A DNA stretch of 64,000 nucleotides from Lucifuga dentata (GCA_014773175.1 VXCM01005536.1:99194-163193); one strand, 5' to 3'; positions 23,546-38,797 are shown, counted from the first letter of the stretch. Numbers and translations are program-made. The notes: a model not told the origin generated them from the letters alone.

Positions 23546-25140
23546 AATACCTACATCCATCGCTTTTTTTAAAAAAATAAAAAGCAAATAACAGTACTAA
23601 AGGTAAAGAATGGCCTTTTATACCGTAAAATTAAATTTTAAAAAAATTGCCATTAGAACTACTCCAGCCTGAAGTTGATCAATACCAGAAAGCAATAGAT
23701 ACTATAATTTTTACATCTGTATTTTACTGGTGTTGCTGTGTAACTGTGACGTGTTGTGTGTGTGTGCTGATGGTGGGATTTCCTCACTGAGCACAATCTT
23801 GGAAAGACAAAAGAACAAAATATTAAGCGAGTTATTGTTTGCGGTTTTGAGTTCTGTAAAACTTTCCTCTTTGAGCTGCATGTAGATTATAAATGGTACT
23901 TTAAAAGCAGCATGTATTTCCAAGGTTCTACACATGAAACAAGGTTCAGGACATACAGTATTTAATGCCAGTCAAGTTCCCTCATACATATAATAATTTA
24001 GGAGGAACTGCTTACATGGAACTTCTGAATTTAACATAAAATATAAAAGACTGATGATGATGGTGAGCGATAAAACAGATGAAGATGTGTCTAGCAAACA
24101 GTCATGATGAGGTTACACTGTTTTACCACCTGAAGGAGCTCGATCCTGTGCATGCTGCATGTTCAGCCTGGCTCTTGTCATTCATGAGGAAACCACTGAG
24201 AGGCACCAAATACAAGCCAGTGTTATCCAGTATTGCAATATACTGTATGTTTCATGAGTCTGGTTCCACTGTTAAATTTTTTTTCAATGTATTTATTTAT
24301 TTATGGATCAAAAAATGAAAAAAAAAAAAAACATTATTATAAAACTAGTGTGATTGTGATGGATTTGGACCAGAAAGATTCTGGCTGGATTTGACCAAAA
24401 GAAACTTTTTGGAACGCTCCTCAGATCATCAGAACCCAGCCTGAAGAACACCATGGCTGATTATAAGTACAATAGTGGGCTGTCTGTGAGTAAAATAATA
24501 ATTACCTGAAGTTCACTTTGCAGTCCGAATTTGCAAATTACAAGGAAATCTGCCACAAAATGGGCCATAATGGGCCATTTTTAGACTTTTTTTTTTTTTT
24601 TTAGNTTTTTTTTTTTTTTTTAGACCATTTAAATGCTACAGCTGAGTGCAGTTTTCAGGTATTTTTACATTACTGGCTTATTTCCACTGTTTCTACATAT
24701 GTTTCTACATATTTCTACATATGTTTTATTGCATATCTTACTTATTTGTATTTAAATAAGTAGGCTACGACAACTTCTATCTCTCGCTGTCACACTTATT
24801 CAGCATATCGTACAGACACCCTTACATACTTGACCCTTTCCAGTGGAAATATTCGTACTGATCTCTAAATTTAGCAATTTTTTTTTTTTTTTTGCATGTA
24901 TGAGCCAAAGTTATTCTGTTCTTGTGCTGATTGAGTCTTTCTAATAGTTCAACTAAATATACAAAATTAAATGTAAACAACCAGTGCTTATGATAAAGAT
25001 TTTTTTTTATAACTCTTGTGATCAATTCAAAAACAGTCTTTCAAGTTTTGAAGTTAGCTGATTAGAATGTAGAGTATATTTCACACTGATAATGTAACAA
25101 CACCAAAACCTCTGTTTTAATAGGATTTTGACCTAATATG
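23546..25140. other. intergenic, no gene seen
   Basis: AT-rich. Poly-T join at N 24605. Short ORFs lack recognisable features. Confidence 0.6.
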
Positions 25141-25149
25141 ATCTGACAT

Positions 25150-25500
25150 TTTGGTTCTTAATGTGTTGGCTGACAATAGGGCGAAGCAGCTTCCCTGCTC
25201 CAGATGAGGGGGGCTGTCGGGGTCTTAAATGGGCTGCTGTCAGGGAATGCTTTGGATTTAATGAGAACACACACCAACACAAAGGAGCTGAACTCTGAGG
25301 TTGGACTACAATTGGCTGGAGGGTTAATGAAGCAAAGGCATGATGGAGCGCGCTCTCCGGGGAGATGATCAACAGCATCCTGCTCTGCTGCTGCTGGGCT
25401 GATTGACTTGGCCTCAAATTGACTGCGATGCTTCTCCCAGCTGCACGCCGGCCTGCTGGATGCACTCTGGTCTAATCCCACAGTGGAGAACAAAGGAAAT
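25150..25500. other. unique, higher-complexity stretch; possible conserved noncoding element
   Basis: Balanced base composition, no repeat match and no splice-flanked ORF. It contains homeodomain-like taatgag and ggttaatgaag, and gctgattgacttggcctc. Two overlapping minus-strand ORFs (110 and 115 aa) resemble no family I know and share the region in different frames. Confidence 0.3.
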
Positions 25501-25815
25501 TTCAAAGGTTTCCCTCATCTACCTTTGTCAGCTTGAGTAGCGTGTTTATGATGATTTGAGACCTGAGGTTTCAGAGGGGCTTTTCCTGACTGATCCATGA
25601 GTTCATCACAGGCTACAAACAGGAAATGGATTCAAAGCGGTGGAAGACGTACACCATCTTTTATTTATGAAAAGTTTTTATACCCTGAAAAAATACTACA
25701 TACTAAAATCATGCATGACCTCCATGACATCACGGACGTCTGTGTCTACTATGAAAAGCATGCTGATCATAACTCCTGATAGAAACACTGAAGAAAATTA
25801 AAAAGTCTCAAAGGA

Positions 25816-25946
25816 AAGAAAAAAAAAAAATTTCTACCGAAAAAATCTAGAAATACAGAACGTTGATTCTAGAAAATTCGNAAGAAAAAAAAAAAATTTC
25901 TACCGAAAAAATCTAGAAATACAGAACGTTGATTCTAGAAAATTCG
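25816..25946. repeat. 65-base duplication around a single N
   Basis: 25816-25880 equals 25882-25946; N at 25881. Confidence 0.9.
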
Positions 25947-26167
25947 TCCACTCCTGATTCTCATGTGATTCAGTTTTTGCTCGAGTCCTTTATCCTCATT
26001 CCTTCAACAACAAATGAAACCATTGTTTGAGTAATTTAATTCTCTGCAGAAATTTCCAAAATCATCTGGTGTACCACCAGGGGATCCTTCAGGAACTACA
26101 AGTAGTTTGAGAACCACTGATCTATAACATCAAGAAACCATAAAATCTTGTTTGCATCACGTTTCCT

Positions 26168-26760
26168 AGACTTATTTATTTATTTATTTACAGGGACAGT
26201 GTAGGCTGTATTAATAAACATTTCTGTAAATGTTTATTAATAAAGGCTAATTTTTATCTGTAGTTCCTGGCCAGATGTTAAAAGCATCCTGTTAAAAAAA
26301 AAACAAAAAATCAAACAAAAACAAACAAACAATAACAACAAAACAAAAAAACATAAATGAAAAAAACAACCAACAACTGAAAGTTGTTAAATAAATTAAA
26401 GTTATATGTTAGTCCATAATAATACATGCAAACAATTACAAGACCAGAAAGTTAATATAAAAAGTTAAAAAATGTTAAGTTTTAAAAAAAAATCATAAAG
26501 AGCAAACATCAGACTTCAGAATATACACGTAATAATGAGCATTGTTTTTATACTGGATTAAAAAGGTACAGAAGGTTTTACAGGATTTCCTCAGGAGGGA
26601 ATTTTGTTTGCATTAAAGTTTAATTAGATTGTTCATGTGTTTTATATTTTCAGTATTCCACAGAGATGAGTTGCGAAGAGAATAAAGGGTCCAACTTCAG
26701 CTGAACTGATGTATAATATAAACAAAATCTTCACATAAACTTCACATTTCATTATTCAGT
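26168..26760. repeat. probable teleost interspersed repeat
   Basis: Opens with tttatttacagggacagtgt and continues ttaataaacatttctgtaaa, a start I recall from common fish repeats, then runs to tattccacagagatgagt. Class not assigned. Confidence 0.45.
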
Positions 26761-27324
26761 TTCACTGTATTCTCACAAGAATTGCATGTAATAATAATAA
26801 TAATAATACAGGTTTTACTGTGTTTTATCAGACTTAATGAATAACAGCGGCCCGAAACCTCCAATCAATGTGCAGCTTTCACAAATCAAGTCAGCCGGGC
26901 GATTCCCCGTAAAGAGGCTCCACTCTTCCAATCCAATCGATAGCCTTTGTCTGTTTCCACTTCACCAGCTACAGGCGAGCGTCTGCGTTTCAGACGAGTG
27001 TAAAAACCACAGGAGCTCATGTACTGTGCAGAAAAAACACTGATTCTTACCTCAGACGCCTGTTTGCATTTAGCTTTGCTCAATAAGTACATAAACCATC
27101 ACGTTTCAAACATCAGCTGGGATCAAAATGTCTCTTTTCAAGCATGTCAAATCCTAAAGGAAATATCTAGCAACAATTTTCTTTTTATACACTTGTAGAC
27201 ATTTATATATATATAAAACCTTTGCTTTTTCCATAAACATATTGTTTAATTTTGATTTTCTTTATTTTTTTTACACAGTATTGAATAATGCTGTAAAATC
27301 ACAGTACAAGGTCAACCTATTGAA

Positions 27325-28125
27325 CAGGAGGAGACTAAACTCTGGGTGTCATACTTGACGAAAGAATGACTTGGACCAATCAAACAGACGATATCGTGGC
27401 TAAAATGGGAAGAGGGGGTTGTGCAGCCATTATTCCTGTCACATATAAACTATTATCCCACAATCTGGTCTAAAGCTGCAGAAAGGGATCTGAGCAAACT
27501 TCTAATGATTCAGAATCGAGCAGCACGGCTTCTACTTAACGTTCAAGTAGAGGAGAGGTTGATAAAACACACCGTAGCTTGTCCTGGTTGAAGGTGGAAA
27601 AGATGCTGATTTGGAGTATTTTAACTTTTTTTGGGTAATGTGTACTTACAAACAACCTGAATGTATTTATTTGAAAACGGTTCTTATTGAAGATAAACAT
27701 TGTTTTAGAACTAGACAAGCTGTAACTGGACAGATTGACCTTCCTCAAGAACAAACGCCTAAAAGAAGACTTCCTGTACAGGAACAACTTACCATCTCAC
27801 ATTACAAGTATTAAAAATAAACTCATTTAAAAGGTAATTAAAAGCTTATTTGGGGTAGAATTGTTTTATTTTTCCCACTGTGTGTCCTGTGGCAGAGGGT
27901 GGATCGCTGGGGTCAGAGGTCAGATGTGGCTGTTGGCATTGTTTATATTGTTTGTGATATGTTTGGATGTTTTATCATGTAGTTTTGGGTAATGTGANTG
28001 GCATTGTTTATATTGTTTGTGATATGTTTGGATGTTTTATCATGTAGTTTTGGGTAATGTGATTTGATTCTTTGTCATTTTTACTTCATTTTATGGACCC
28101 AATGAAACAAATTAAATAAATAAAC
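27325..28125 (+). mobile_element. LINE remnant with reverse transcriptase C-terminal fragments
   Basis: Translated pieces in order: LGVILDERMTWTNQTDDIVA, then RDLSKLLMIQNRAARLLLN, then RSLSWLKVEKM, then a stretch starting CFRTRQAVTGQIDL. These are the usual C-terminal landmarks of fish non-LTR retrotransposons. Frameshifts separate them. A 64-base duplication at an N join (27998) falls in the 3' part. Confidence 0.8.
27934..28062. repeat. 64-base duplication around a single N
   Basis: 27934-27997 equals 27999-28062; N at 27998. Confidence 0.9.
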
Positions 28126-30011
28126 AGCTGAGATCTGATTGGCTCCCTGCAACAAAAGCCACATCTAGACCAGGTCTTGATGCCCAATTCCATTTTTTTT
28201 TTTTTTTTTTTTTTTTACTTAACAATTTTTACTGGTTTCATTGATCCAACAGCATTCAGAAACATGCACAGATATTAGTATGAAATTAACAGACAGTCAT
28301 GCTTAGGAAGCATCAGAACAATGATCTAATTCAATAACTTCTCCACCCATCCCACACCAATCCCACCTCCTCACCCCTCATCTTTAACCTGCCCATACTG
28401 TGTTTACATGGTTCAGACCTTCAGACCTGAGACGAGCAGGCAAACTGTCGGCTGATGGAGCGGAGGAGGGAAACTCAGGCTGGTGGACAATGAAAGATGG
28501 AGATGAACAAACACAGCAATGCGAATGAGAGATGTTTCTGACAAAAACTTTAAAGGTATCACAACCAGCAATTATATTTACACTTCCATCCAGTTCAATC
28601 ACAATTCATTGCATCAGCTCTGAAATGCCTCATAAAGCTGCAAAAAAAAAACAAAAAAAAAAAACAAGGTCTTATTTCTTCACTGATATTTTCCCAAAAT
28701 ACCTTTTCATTTCTTCAGTGTGACTCTTTCACACCCTAACAGTAATACAGAATCAGGATGCTGTGAAAACACATCCAACCTCACTGTCATGCTACAATGC
28801 TAATGAGGGGCTTCATAAAGTCAGAGCCAACAGATATTTGACCTTTTCTGACCTGTTTTGTCAGTATTTTGCTGCAGGAAAAGTCAGAAGCAGGATAAGG
28901 TCATGCCAAAATCTGCTGAAAATGGAGTTATGCACGGCTGGAAACCACTGCGTTGTTGTGTATTTTAGCAATAATGCAGAAATACACACATAAATATGTG
29001 TCGACACACACACACAACTTCAGAAGCAGTCATTATAAGCAACATTTTGTACTGTTTTCTTAACCATGTAAATGGGTTATTTTGTGTTCTCCCGCTGATT
29101 TGTCACCTTCAGGACATCGAAGGTGTCCGTGTTTCTCCTGTTAAGTCAAGTTTGTCCTTGTGTGTGTTTATTAGGGTTGTGTTTTGTTTATTTAACACGC
29201 TTCTCTCTTCGACTTTCCAATTTAGACTATTATCCTCGTGGATTTTGCCTGTCAATATTACGAAGCCATTATATTTCTATTTTTAAGAAAGGCACAACTC
29301 TAACAGTAGGAGCTACATCTAAGAAGATAAAAATCCGTTCCAAAGCCTCGGCGTCAGCAGCGAGCGTTAACACACTTTCACACACGGAGCACACTGCAGG
29401 CAAGACGCAAAGCTTTTTAATTGGGCCCTGAGAGAAAACACAAGTACAAGCCGTCCAACAATTCATTATGCATTTAACAGATGATTACCGCTGCTGAAAT
29501 GCATTATGTTTCACACTCACTCCTGTTTCTGTTCTTTAACATTAGGAAGCATTTTGCATATAGTATAGAAGCAATAATCGCATTATAAGACGCAGCAACA
29601 ATAACATCAAGTAAAGCAAACCTTCCTCTTTCTAGGTAATTGTATTCTGAGCTAATGTGTCACAGACTGCTAAATTAAGAGCCTACTACATATTTCATGA
29701 AGCGTTGGGTTAGTTGGTATGTTAATATCCGTTAAAACTTCGATTATACACTGATTGAGGCAATAAATCTTTTTTTCATTTCATTTCAATATGTAAATGC
29801 CATAATTAGAGTAAAATTGGCATAAATTGATGATTGTTTATGCTGAGTTGCAGATCAAATTATGCAGTTGTAAACAGTCTTATATTTGTATTTAAGAAGT
29901 AAACAGAAAAAGCAAGAACTTACAATATAATACTTACAACTTTATGTTTTTAAGTTGGGTAATATTGTCTCCACAGCCTGGAAATGAAGGCAAGATGGAT
30001 TGTTTCTTTAA
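28126..30011. other. intergenic, no gene seen
   Basis: AT-rich with a poly-T run near 28190-28216. Short ORFs only (76 and 96 aa on plus near 28763-29286), without recognisable domains or codon structure. Confidence 0.55.
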
Positions 30012-30590
30012 AGGACCATACCGCCCATTTTGCATGTTTGAGCCTAATATATTCAATTTTCATACATGTAATGTTACTGACAATCATTTCCCAAAGCATA
30101 CTACTGGAATGGTGAATTAAAAATGTTTTTCCTACCTTCCAGACCTCCATTGGTTTCAGTTCATTCTGCTATTAAAATCAACTTGTTGATACTGTAAACG
30201 TTCTTGGGATAGGTAATCCATCATCACCAACAAGACGTGTATTCAGGTTTTTTTAGAAGTTATGTAATTTTAGTGTTTAAGCTCAATAAAAAGCGTGGAG
30301 TGAATGTATGCCTCCACCGGGGAATATAGTCCCAAAAGAAGACCTGCGTTTATGGAAAAATTTAAAGGACCGTGACTTCATAAGGCTGTGTAACTATTAG
30401 CAGGAGAAACATGGATTTTTAAGGTGGGTGTATCACTTGAATATTTGATTTTGAAAGATTAAGAGATTTAGCAAAATATCAGGAAAGCTGAAATATGATT
30501 TTATCCTTTGGGAAATGATTGTCAGTAACGTAACTTGTATGAAAACTGAATATATTAGGCTCAAACATGCAAAATGGGTGGTATGGTCCT
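30012..30590. mobile_element. TTAA MITE, intact reference copy
   Basis: 579 bp between TTAA sites. Left end aggaccataccgcccatttt, right end aaaatgggtggtatggtcct; the inverted repeats pair for about 95 bp. Interior landmarks: ctaccttccagacctccatt, gggactatattccccgg in reverse complement, and an internal tttaaaggaccgtgac that mimics the element end. Confidence 0.92.
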
Positions 30591-31811
30591 TTAATATAAG
30601 ATCTTGTTTGATGTACTGATATGGATTTTACTTCACAATGTATAAGAAATCCTTATTTATTTAGTTATTTTTGTTTAATGAAGTTTAGTTCTTTTGTACC
30701 ACTATATCTGTAAAATTTGTACCACACTGGACGGTTGATGTGAAATAATGACGTCTTGTCAGCCCATGCCAGCTGGATATGTTGATATGCACAGCACAAT
30801 AATAAAATAAAAATTCAAATCAATTCATATAATAAGGGAAACAAGCAAAATAAACAGAAAAAAGTCAGAGCTTTGTTTTTAGCACCCCATAATATCACAA
30901 ATATTCAGCATAACCACTTTCTGCTCAACAACATGCAGTGTAACTTGAAAGTATTTTGCAAGTTGTTAAATTTGTGTCAGATATGTTTAAATGAGTGTTA
31001 GCGTTGGATGATGATAATAAGACAGCAGGCTGACAGGTTGTGTCTCTGCAGGGCAGCAAGCTTCTCTCAGGAAAAGGGTGTGAATCTCCCTGAAACAATG
31101 AAAATAACAAAGCTGTGCAGCATCATCGCTCCAACAACGAGCCGCCATAACTGCAGCTACGCACGCCTCCGTCTTCACTTGGATTAACAACCTCTCTTGA
31201 ACTGGATGATGATCATATATATTTTACCTGAGTGGAATTCATCACCGAGTCCAAACAGAGAAAGCGAGAAGCCGAGCCACTCTCAGCTACGAAGAGTGGA
31301 AAGAATTATTTATTCCAAAAGTCAGAGAAATGCTGCTTTTGAAATGCCAGGCATTTTGTTTTCTCAGAGGAAGTTGTTTCTTTTCTGAAGTTCCTGTCTT
31401 TCCTTTCTATCATCTACATTTTAACTTGAGTGTAAACTTGGATTGGAGCCATTTGTGTAAAGAAATGTTCATTTTGTGTGTTGAAAAAGGCTGTTTTCTG
31501 CTAAATGAAATTCCTTGTAATGTGTCCCTGAGCTGAATATTGTAGCTTCAACAGCGTCACCTTAGAACTAAAACTAAAATTGTTTGGGTCACAAATGCAG
31601 TTATAAATGCAATATAATTGTGAATGGCCAAATTTATTTGTATTGTATTTATAAGCATATAAAATCATCCCATAATACAAAAAGAAAAGTGAACTTTTGT
31701 CCATTTTTCTCCCTTTACCCCATATGGAAATCTAATTATGTATGTACAACAACTCCATATACTGAAGGTCATATATGTACATAAATGAGAATCTATGTCC
31801 CTGTTCAAAAT
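30591..31811. other. intergenic, no gene seen
   Basis: AT-rich with small unconvincing ORFs; nothing recognised. Confidence 0.55.
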
Positions 31812-32025
31812 TATTGTTATTATTATTATATGCATATACTTGCTATTTTTATATTTATTTTTATTAATTTATTTTTATTAATTTATTATTTTATTATTTT
31901 TTTATATTTATTTCTTGTTATTTTTTTATTTATTGTTATTTTATTTATTTTTATTTTTTTATTTTATATTATTTTATATTTATTTTTATTTATCATTTAT
32001 TTTTATTATTTAGTAACTGACAAAA
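31812..32025. repeat. TTTA/TTAT-rich low-complexity tract
   Basis: About 210 bp of ttattattatatttattttt type sequence, giving an artefactual Ile/Phe/Leu-rich ORF on the plus strand. Confidence 0.9.
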
Positions 32026-32055
32026 AAGAAAAGAAAAAAAGAATAATGTGTAGTT

Positions 32056-32245
32056 TGCTGTGATGGATTATTTATCTCAAGAACATGCTGGAATGAACTG
32101 AAACCAATGGCAGTCTGGAAGGTAGGAACAACAATGCTAATATTTACCGCTCCAGTAATATGTTTTAGAAAATATTGTCAGGTTTGTAACACATATTAAG
32201 CTGTACAGATTGGGCTCAAACATGCAAATCCACTGGTATGCTCCT
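32056..32245. mobile_element. TTAA MITE, 3' half
   Basis: Runs from tgatggattatttatctcaa through gaactgaaaccaatggcag to gcaaatccactggtatgctc, ct and then TTAA. The left half is missing. Confidence 0.75.
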
Positions 32246-32249
32246 TTAA

Positions 32250-32665
32250 GCATGGCACAGAAGCCAAAAGAGGAGCTGAATGTCATTATGACGCCTCACT
32301 TTGTGTGTCAGATTACAGCGTTTCTCTGTCCACGCCAGCGCCCACCTGCTGGGCGTTGACCTTGTCAGTGGTATTTCAGGCTCAAGGGACTTCTCTCACT
32401 TGACTGCCAGCACCCGCAGGTGGATGGAGGGAAGGGTTGTCATGGAAACAGGGCCACTGGGATGGGATATGGTGCAGACTCCAACACATGCTTTGAAAAG
32501 CTTTCATTGATAGCCGGCCCAATGAGCAGATTTCCGGTCTATTACTAGGCTGCCCATGGAGTCCGTATAAAGGCTGTCGATGCCTCTGATAAAAGCGCGG
32601 GGCTTCAAATACCAATTTCAATGTACAGGGTTAACAAATGGCAACATAGGGCCGCCTCCCCCTCT
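32250..32665. promoter_or_regulatory. unique GC-balanced stretch with RFX-like site; possible enhancer
   Basis: It differs from the AT-rich repeats on both sides and has a near-consensus RFX X-box gttgtcatggaaac (32436-32449) plus gcccacctgctgggcg. No open exon is supported. Position between arl8b and lrrn1 suggests regulation of one of them; this is inference. Confidence 0.3.
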
Positions 32666-33948
32666 GTCAGTCATTCTGTGTGTGGGACAACGGTTTTCTT
32701 AAAGGGTGTGTGATGTTCACTGACATTTTTTTGTGCAGCGTCTCTTCTCATCTCAACACAAAGAAAGGATGTTGGCGGATTCCAGCATCTGCACCAAATC
32801 TGAAGCCGCTCTCACGACTTCAAACAGCCTCAACGACGTCAAAATGTCAGTATACACACTCAGAGCTCAAATCATATGGAAATATTCACCATCAGCCCTG
32901 AAATGTAAATCATAAGTCTGTGATCTAAAATCAAGAGATCATATTTGAGAAATATAATATGTATATCCCATAAGACTACTTCTAAAAATTTCTACAAATT
33001 CTAAGAAACATATAATAATCAAATTATTTATTCCATGTTTTCCATCTTAAATTTATACACACCAGCACAGGTGGAATTTCAGTTTTCTCAGCAAAGCGTT
33101 GCTATTCTGCAATTATGCAGTTCTTTAAAACATGTCAGACATCTGACAAGAATCTGAGTTTGATTAGCTTATAATCTAGAAAACAATAAACTTTGATAAC
33201 ATTCAATGATATTAAAAAGCTGTTATCTGCAAAAATGGCAGACGAATTGTACATTGTTCCTTCCACACAGAACAATGTCAGTCACAATTTCAGCAATAAT
33301 TGAGGAAAGGAGGGACAAAGACGGAGCGTGAAGCAGGAGAGGAGCAGAACGGATACGTTGTCATGGGAGACTAAAAGGAGATTGTTTGATTGCACCACAA
33401 AGCCCAAAGCTGTCAGTCAACATCAGAAACAACAGAGCTGCCTTCTCCCGGCAGAAATCCACTTTCCACACAGACAACCAGGCAGATTGGAGCTTTCGTG
33501 GAGGTGGAGTTACAGGCATCGTGGAGACATTGATGATTCACATCAGTTTTCATGTTATTGTATCATAAAAACATGCTTTTTTCATGTCATCTTAAAGACA
33601 AAGATGATCTCTGGCTGTGAACGCAGCTTTAGTGTCAGATAACGCTGCAGCCTCTGCTTCTTATAAGAGTCCAAAACTATCATCTTCACCTTCTTCTTTG
33701 ATGCTGTATTCCATTATGATCCTTCCTAAACCGAAAGATGACTGTGGACAGGGTTTGAAGAAACATACAGAGAACATATCCTGACTTGATTTTGTGTGGA
33801 ATTGCTTTGTTTTTGAGGCGTTTTGTGCAGTAATGTCAATTATTCTATGATAATTGCTTTGAGGCGGCATATAAACTGCAGTCTGCATCTTCTATTCTCC
33901 CTCTATCAACACTTTTATTTTTACCTACACCCACCACACTGGAATTAA
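32666..33948. other. intergenic, no gene seen
   Basis: Small ORFs up to 104 aa without recognisable motifs. No repeats identified. Confidence 0.5.
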
Positions 33949-34502
33949 AGGACCATACCACTCCATTTTGCATGTTTGAGCCTAATATACTCCATTCATT
34001 TCCCAAAGGATAAAACCGTATTTCAGCTTTCTTGATATTTTGCTAAATCTCTTAATCTTTCAAAATCAATTATTCAAGTGATACACCCACCTTAAAAATC
34101 CATGTTTCTCCTGCTAATAGTTACGCAGCCTTATGAAGTCACGGTCCTTTAAATTTTTCCATAAACGCAGGTCTTCTTTTGGGACTATATTCCCCGGTGG
34201 AGGCATACATTCACTCCACGCTTTTTATTGAGCTTAAACACTAAAATTACATAACTTTTAAAAAAAACCTGAATACACGTCTTGTTGGTGATGATGGATT
34301 ACCTATCCCAAGAACGTTTACAGTATCAACAAGTTGATTTTAATAGCAGAATGAACTGAAACCAATGGAGGTCTGGAAGGTAGGAAAAACATTTTTAATT
34401 CACTGTTCCAGTAGTATGTTTTGGGAAATGATTGTCAGTAACATTACATGTTTGAAAATGGAATATATTAGGCTCAGACATGCTAAATGGTGATGTGGTC
34501 AT
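33949..34502. mobile_element. TTAA MITE, near-complete copy in opposite orientation to the reference
   Basis: TTAA-aggaccataccactccattt at the left and tgatgtggtcat-TTAA at the right. The interior runs in reverse complement to the copy at 30012-30590 and lacks about 25 bp inside the left inverted repeat. Confidence 0.88.
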
Positions 34503-34850
34503 TTAATAGTAACGGTAATAAAATCCTTACATACATGTTGATATCTATATACAAAATCTTCCTGTATAAAATAATGACACTTGATGTTTAAATCACAGTT
34601 AAAAAATATGAGGAAAGATTTTATTTTACTTGCTTCTCAATAAACAACATGTTTGTGTGTTTAAACCACAACAAAATCAGTGATTGTAGATGTGTTCTAG
34701 CAAAATAAAAAAGCAATATTTAAGAAATGTAAAAAGCCTTACATCTATTTACCTAGAGTGTAACATTCATATCTCTATTGCTGGTTTACAGTAGTTGCTC
34801 TGCAAACATAAATTCTAAAACAAAGATACTTTTTAATTCATGTACAAAAA

Positions 34851-35870
34851 AGTAAAGTACAGAGGCCCTTAGGGGTCATGTGTGAAAAAAATAAAGTGGG
34901 TAAAAAAAAAAAAAAAAAAAAAAAACACGACACCCTTAAGGGGACATGGAAGAAAAAAAATCAGTTGGAGGTTAAAAAAAAATTATTTTTTTTCCACTTT
35001 ATTTTTTTTCCCCTCTTTTTTACCTTATTTCTCCTTGTTTTTTTTTTGCTTTCTGTTTATTTTTTTTCCCTCTTCTAAACGTGCTAAAAATAGGTCAAAG
35101 CTACAGCAAAGGAGCTGTTTTGCTGCTGTTTGAGGAACGATTTCCGGTTAGCTAAATGCTAATGCTAGCTAGCAGCTAACGTGTCTGTGACTGTACCCAC
35201 TACAAGTTCCAATGAAAAAACAAGTCAGTGAATAAAGTCACTAACTCACTACTACTTTTGACAACGTTCTAGTGTTTGGCAGTTCCAACAGTGTATTTTT
35301 GTGCATTTATAATGGTTAATTCTTTTATGAGAGCTGACTTAACTCAAACATTAGCAAAACAGCTCCGTTGCACGCGCTGTAGCTTTGACCTATTTTAGTA
35401 CGTTTCAGAAGAGAAAAAACAAAACAAACAGAAAGCAGAAAAAAACCCCGAGAAAAAAAAACAAGGAGAAAAAAATATATATTTTTTTAAACCTCCAACT
35501 GATTTTTTTAACCTCCTCCAACTCATTTTTTTTTCTTCCATGTCCCTTAGGGGCCTCATTTTTTTTTTTTTTTTTTTTTTTTTTACCCACTTTATTTTTT
35601 TCACACATGACCGCTAAGGTACGGTGGCCCTGAAGTGCCAGACACAACAACATTAAGAAAACACCACAACATTAATAAAACACATCAACATTAACAAAAC
35701 GCAAACAACATTAAGAAAACACAAAAACATTAGGAAAACACTGCTGTCTTAATGTTGTTGCGGTGTTTTCTTAATATTGTGTTTGCATTTTGTTAATGTT
35801 GTCATGTTTTCTTAATGTTGTTGTGTCTGGCACTTCAGGGCCACCGTACTAAGGGGCTCTGTAGTAAAGG
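34851..35870. mobile_element. large foldback element interrupted by a second palindromic element
   Basis: The left arm from agtaaagtacagaggccctt and tcatgtgtgaaaaaaataaa reappears inverted at the right: tttatttttttcacacatga, then ctctgtagtaaagg at 35858-35870. Central arms also pair (taggtcaaagctacagc / gctgtagctttgaccta). Excluding the inner element at 35620-35848 and one copy of the duplication, it is about 785 bp. ORFs here are poly-Lys/Phe artefacts. Confidence 0.82.
35620..35848. mobile_element. 229-bp palindromic MITE inserted in the foldback element's right arm
   Basis: Exact inverted repeats of about 44 bp starting tacggtggccctgaagtgcc and ending ggcacttcagggccaccgta. CTAAGG flanks it on both sides (35614-35619 and 35849-35854). 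The outer element's arm is restored if the insert and one CTAAGG are ignored. Confidence 0.88.
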
Positions 35871-36416
35871 AAATCATAGCTGATACAACATTACAGAGGA
35901 ATTGCTAACATTATTCAATAGACGGTATATCAAGTCGAAATGTACTTTGTCAGCTTATATTAGAGTCGATAAACAAATTTTTAGATATATTCCAGTACAC
36001 AACAGTGAAACTGTTTTACAAGAGAGAAAAGACTGCAGTCTTTAACAGTTCTGCCAGAGAAATGAGTCAGAATAGTTTGGATTTCAGCACTTCCTACTGA
36101 ATCCATGACGATACTCATGCTGTGTTAATCAAAATAAGGACTGAAAAGAAGCACAGTGGCTGCTACGTCCAGGAAGCTAAACAAAGCCGCCATCTTTAGC
36201 ATCAAATTGGGTGAGAAGTAAAAAAGGAAATATTCTAAACTAAAAATGCCAAACGGTTTGTCAGTTGTTTCACTGAGCAAGTCTAAAAAAAAAAAAAAAA
36301 AAAANAAAAAAAAAAAAAAAAAAAGACTTATTTCACTTTTACACAAAGAAGCAGTTATGTATATTTGTGCTCCTGAAGGTTAACGTGTCTGTGGGTTTTT
36401 CCGCAGGTCGTAGCTC
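35871..36416 (-). other. region just 3' of lrrn1, probably 3' UTR in part
   Basis: The stop codon ends at 36417. A poly-A join (N at 36305) breaks the sequence 110 bp beyond it. No polyadenylation signal could be chosen. Confidence 0.4.

Positions 36417-38797
<2,381 letters not shown>

Noticed and set aside
23181..23587. Phe/Tyr/Leu-rich minus-strand ORFs
   Set aside because: They are translations of the AAATA-type simple repeat, not membrane proteins.
30012..30590. TTAA MITE hairpin as a microRNA gene
   Set aside because: The inverted ends are 390 bp apart and present in many copies, so transposon origin explains them without evidence of processing.
31785..32063. 92-aa hydrophobic ORF
   Set aside because: Low-complexity TTTA tract; no codon structure.
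34878..35653. Lys- and Phe-rich ORFs on both strands
   Set aside because: They arise from poly-A and poly-T tracts in the foldback element arms.
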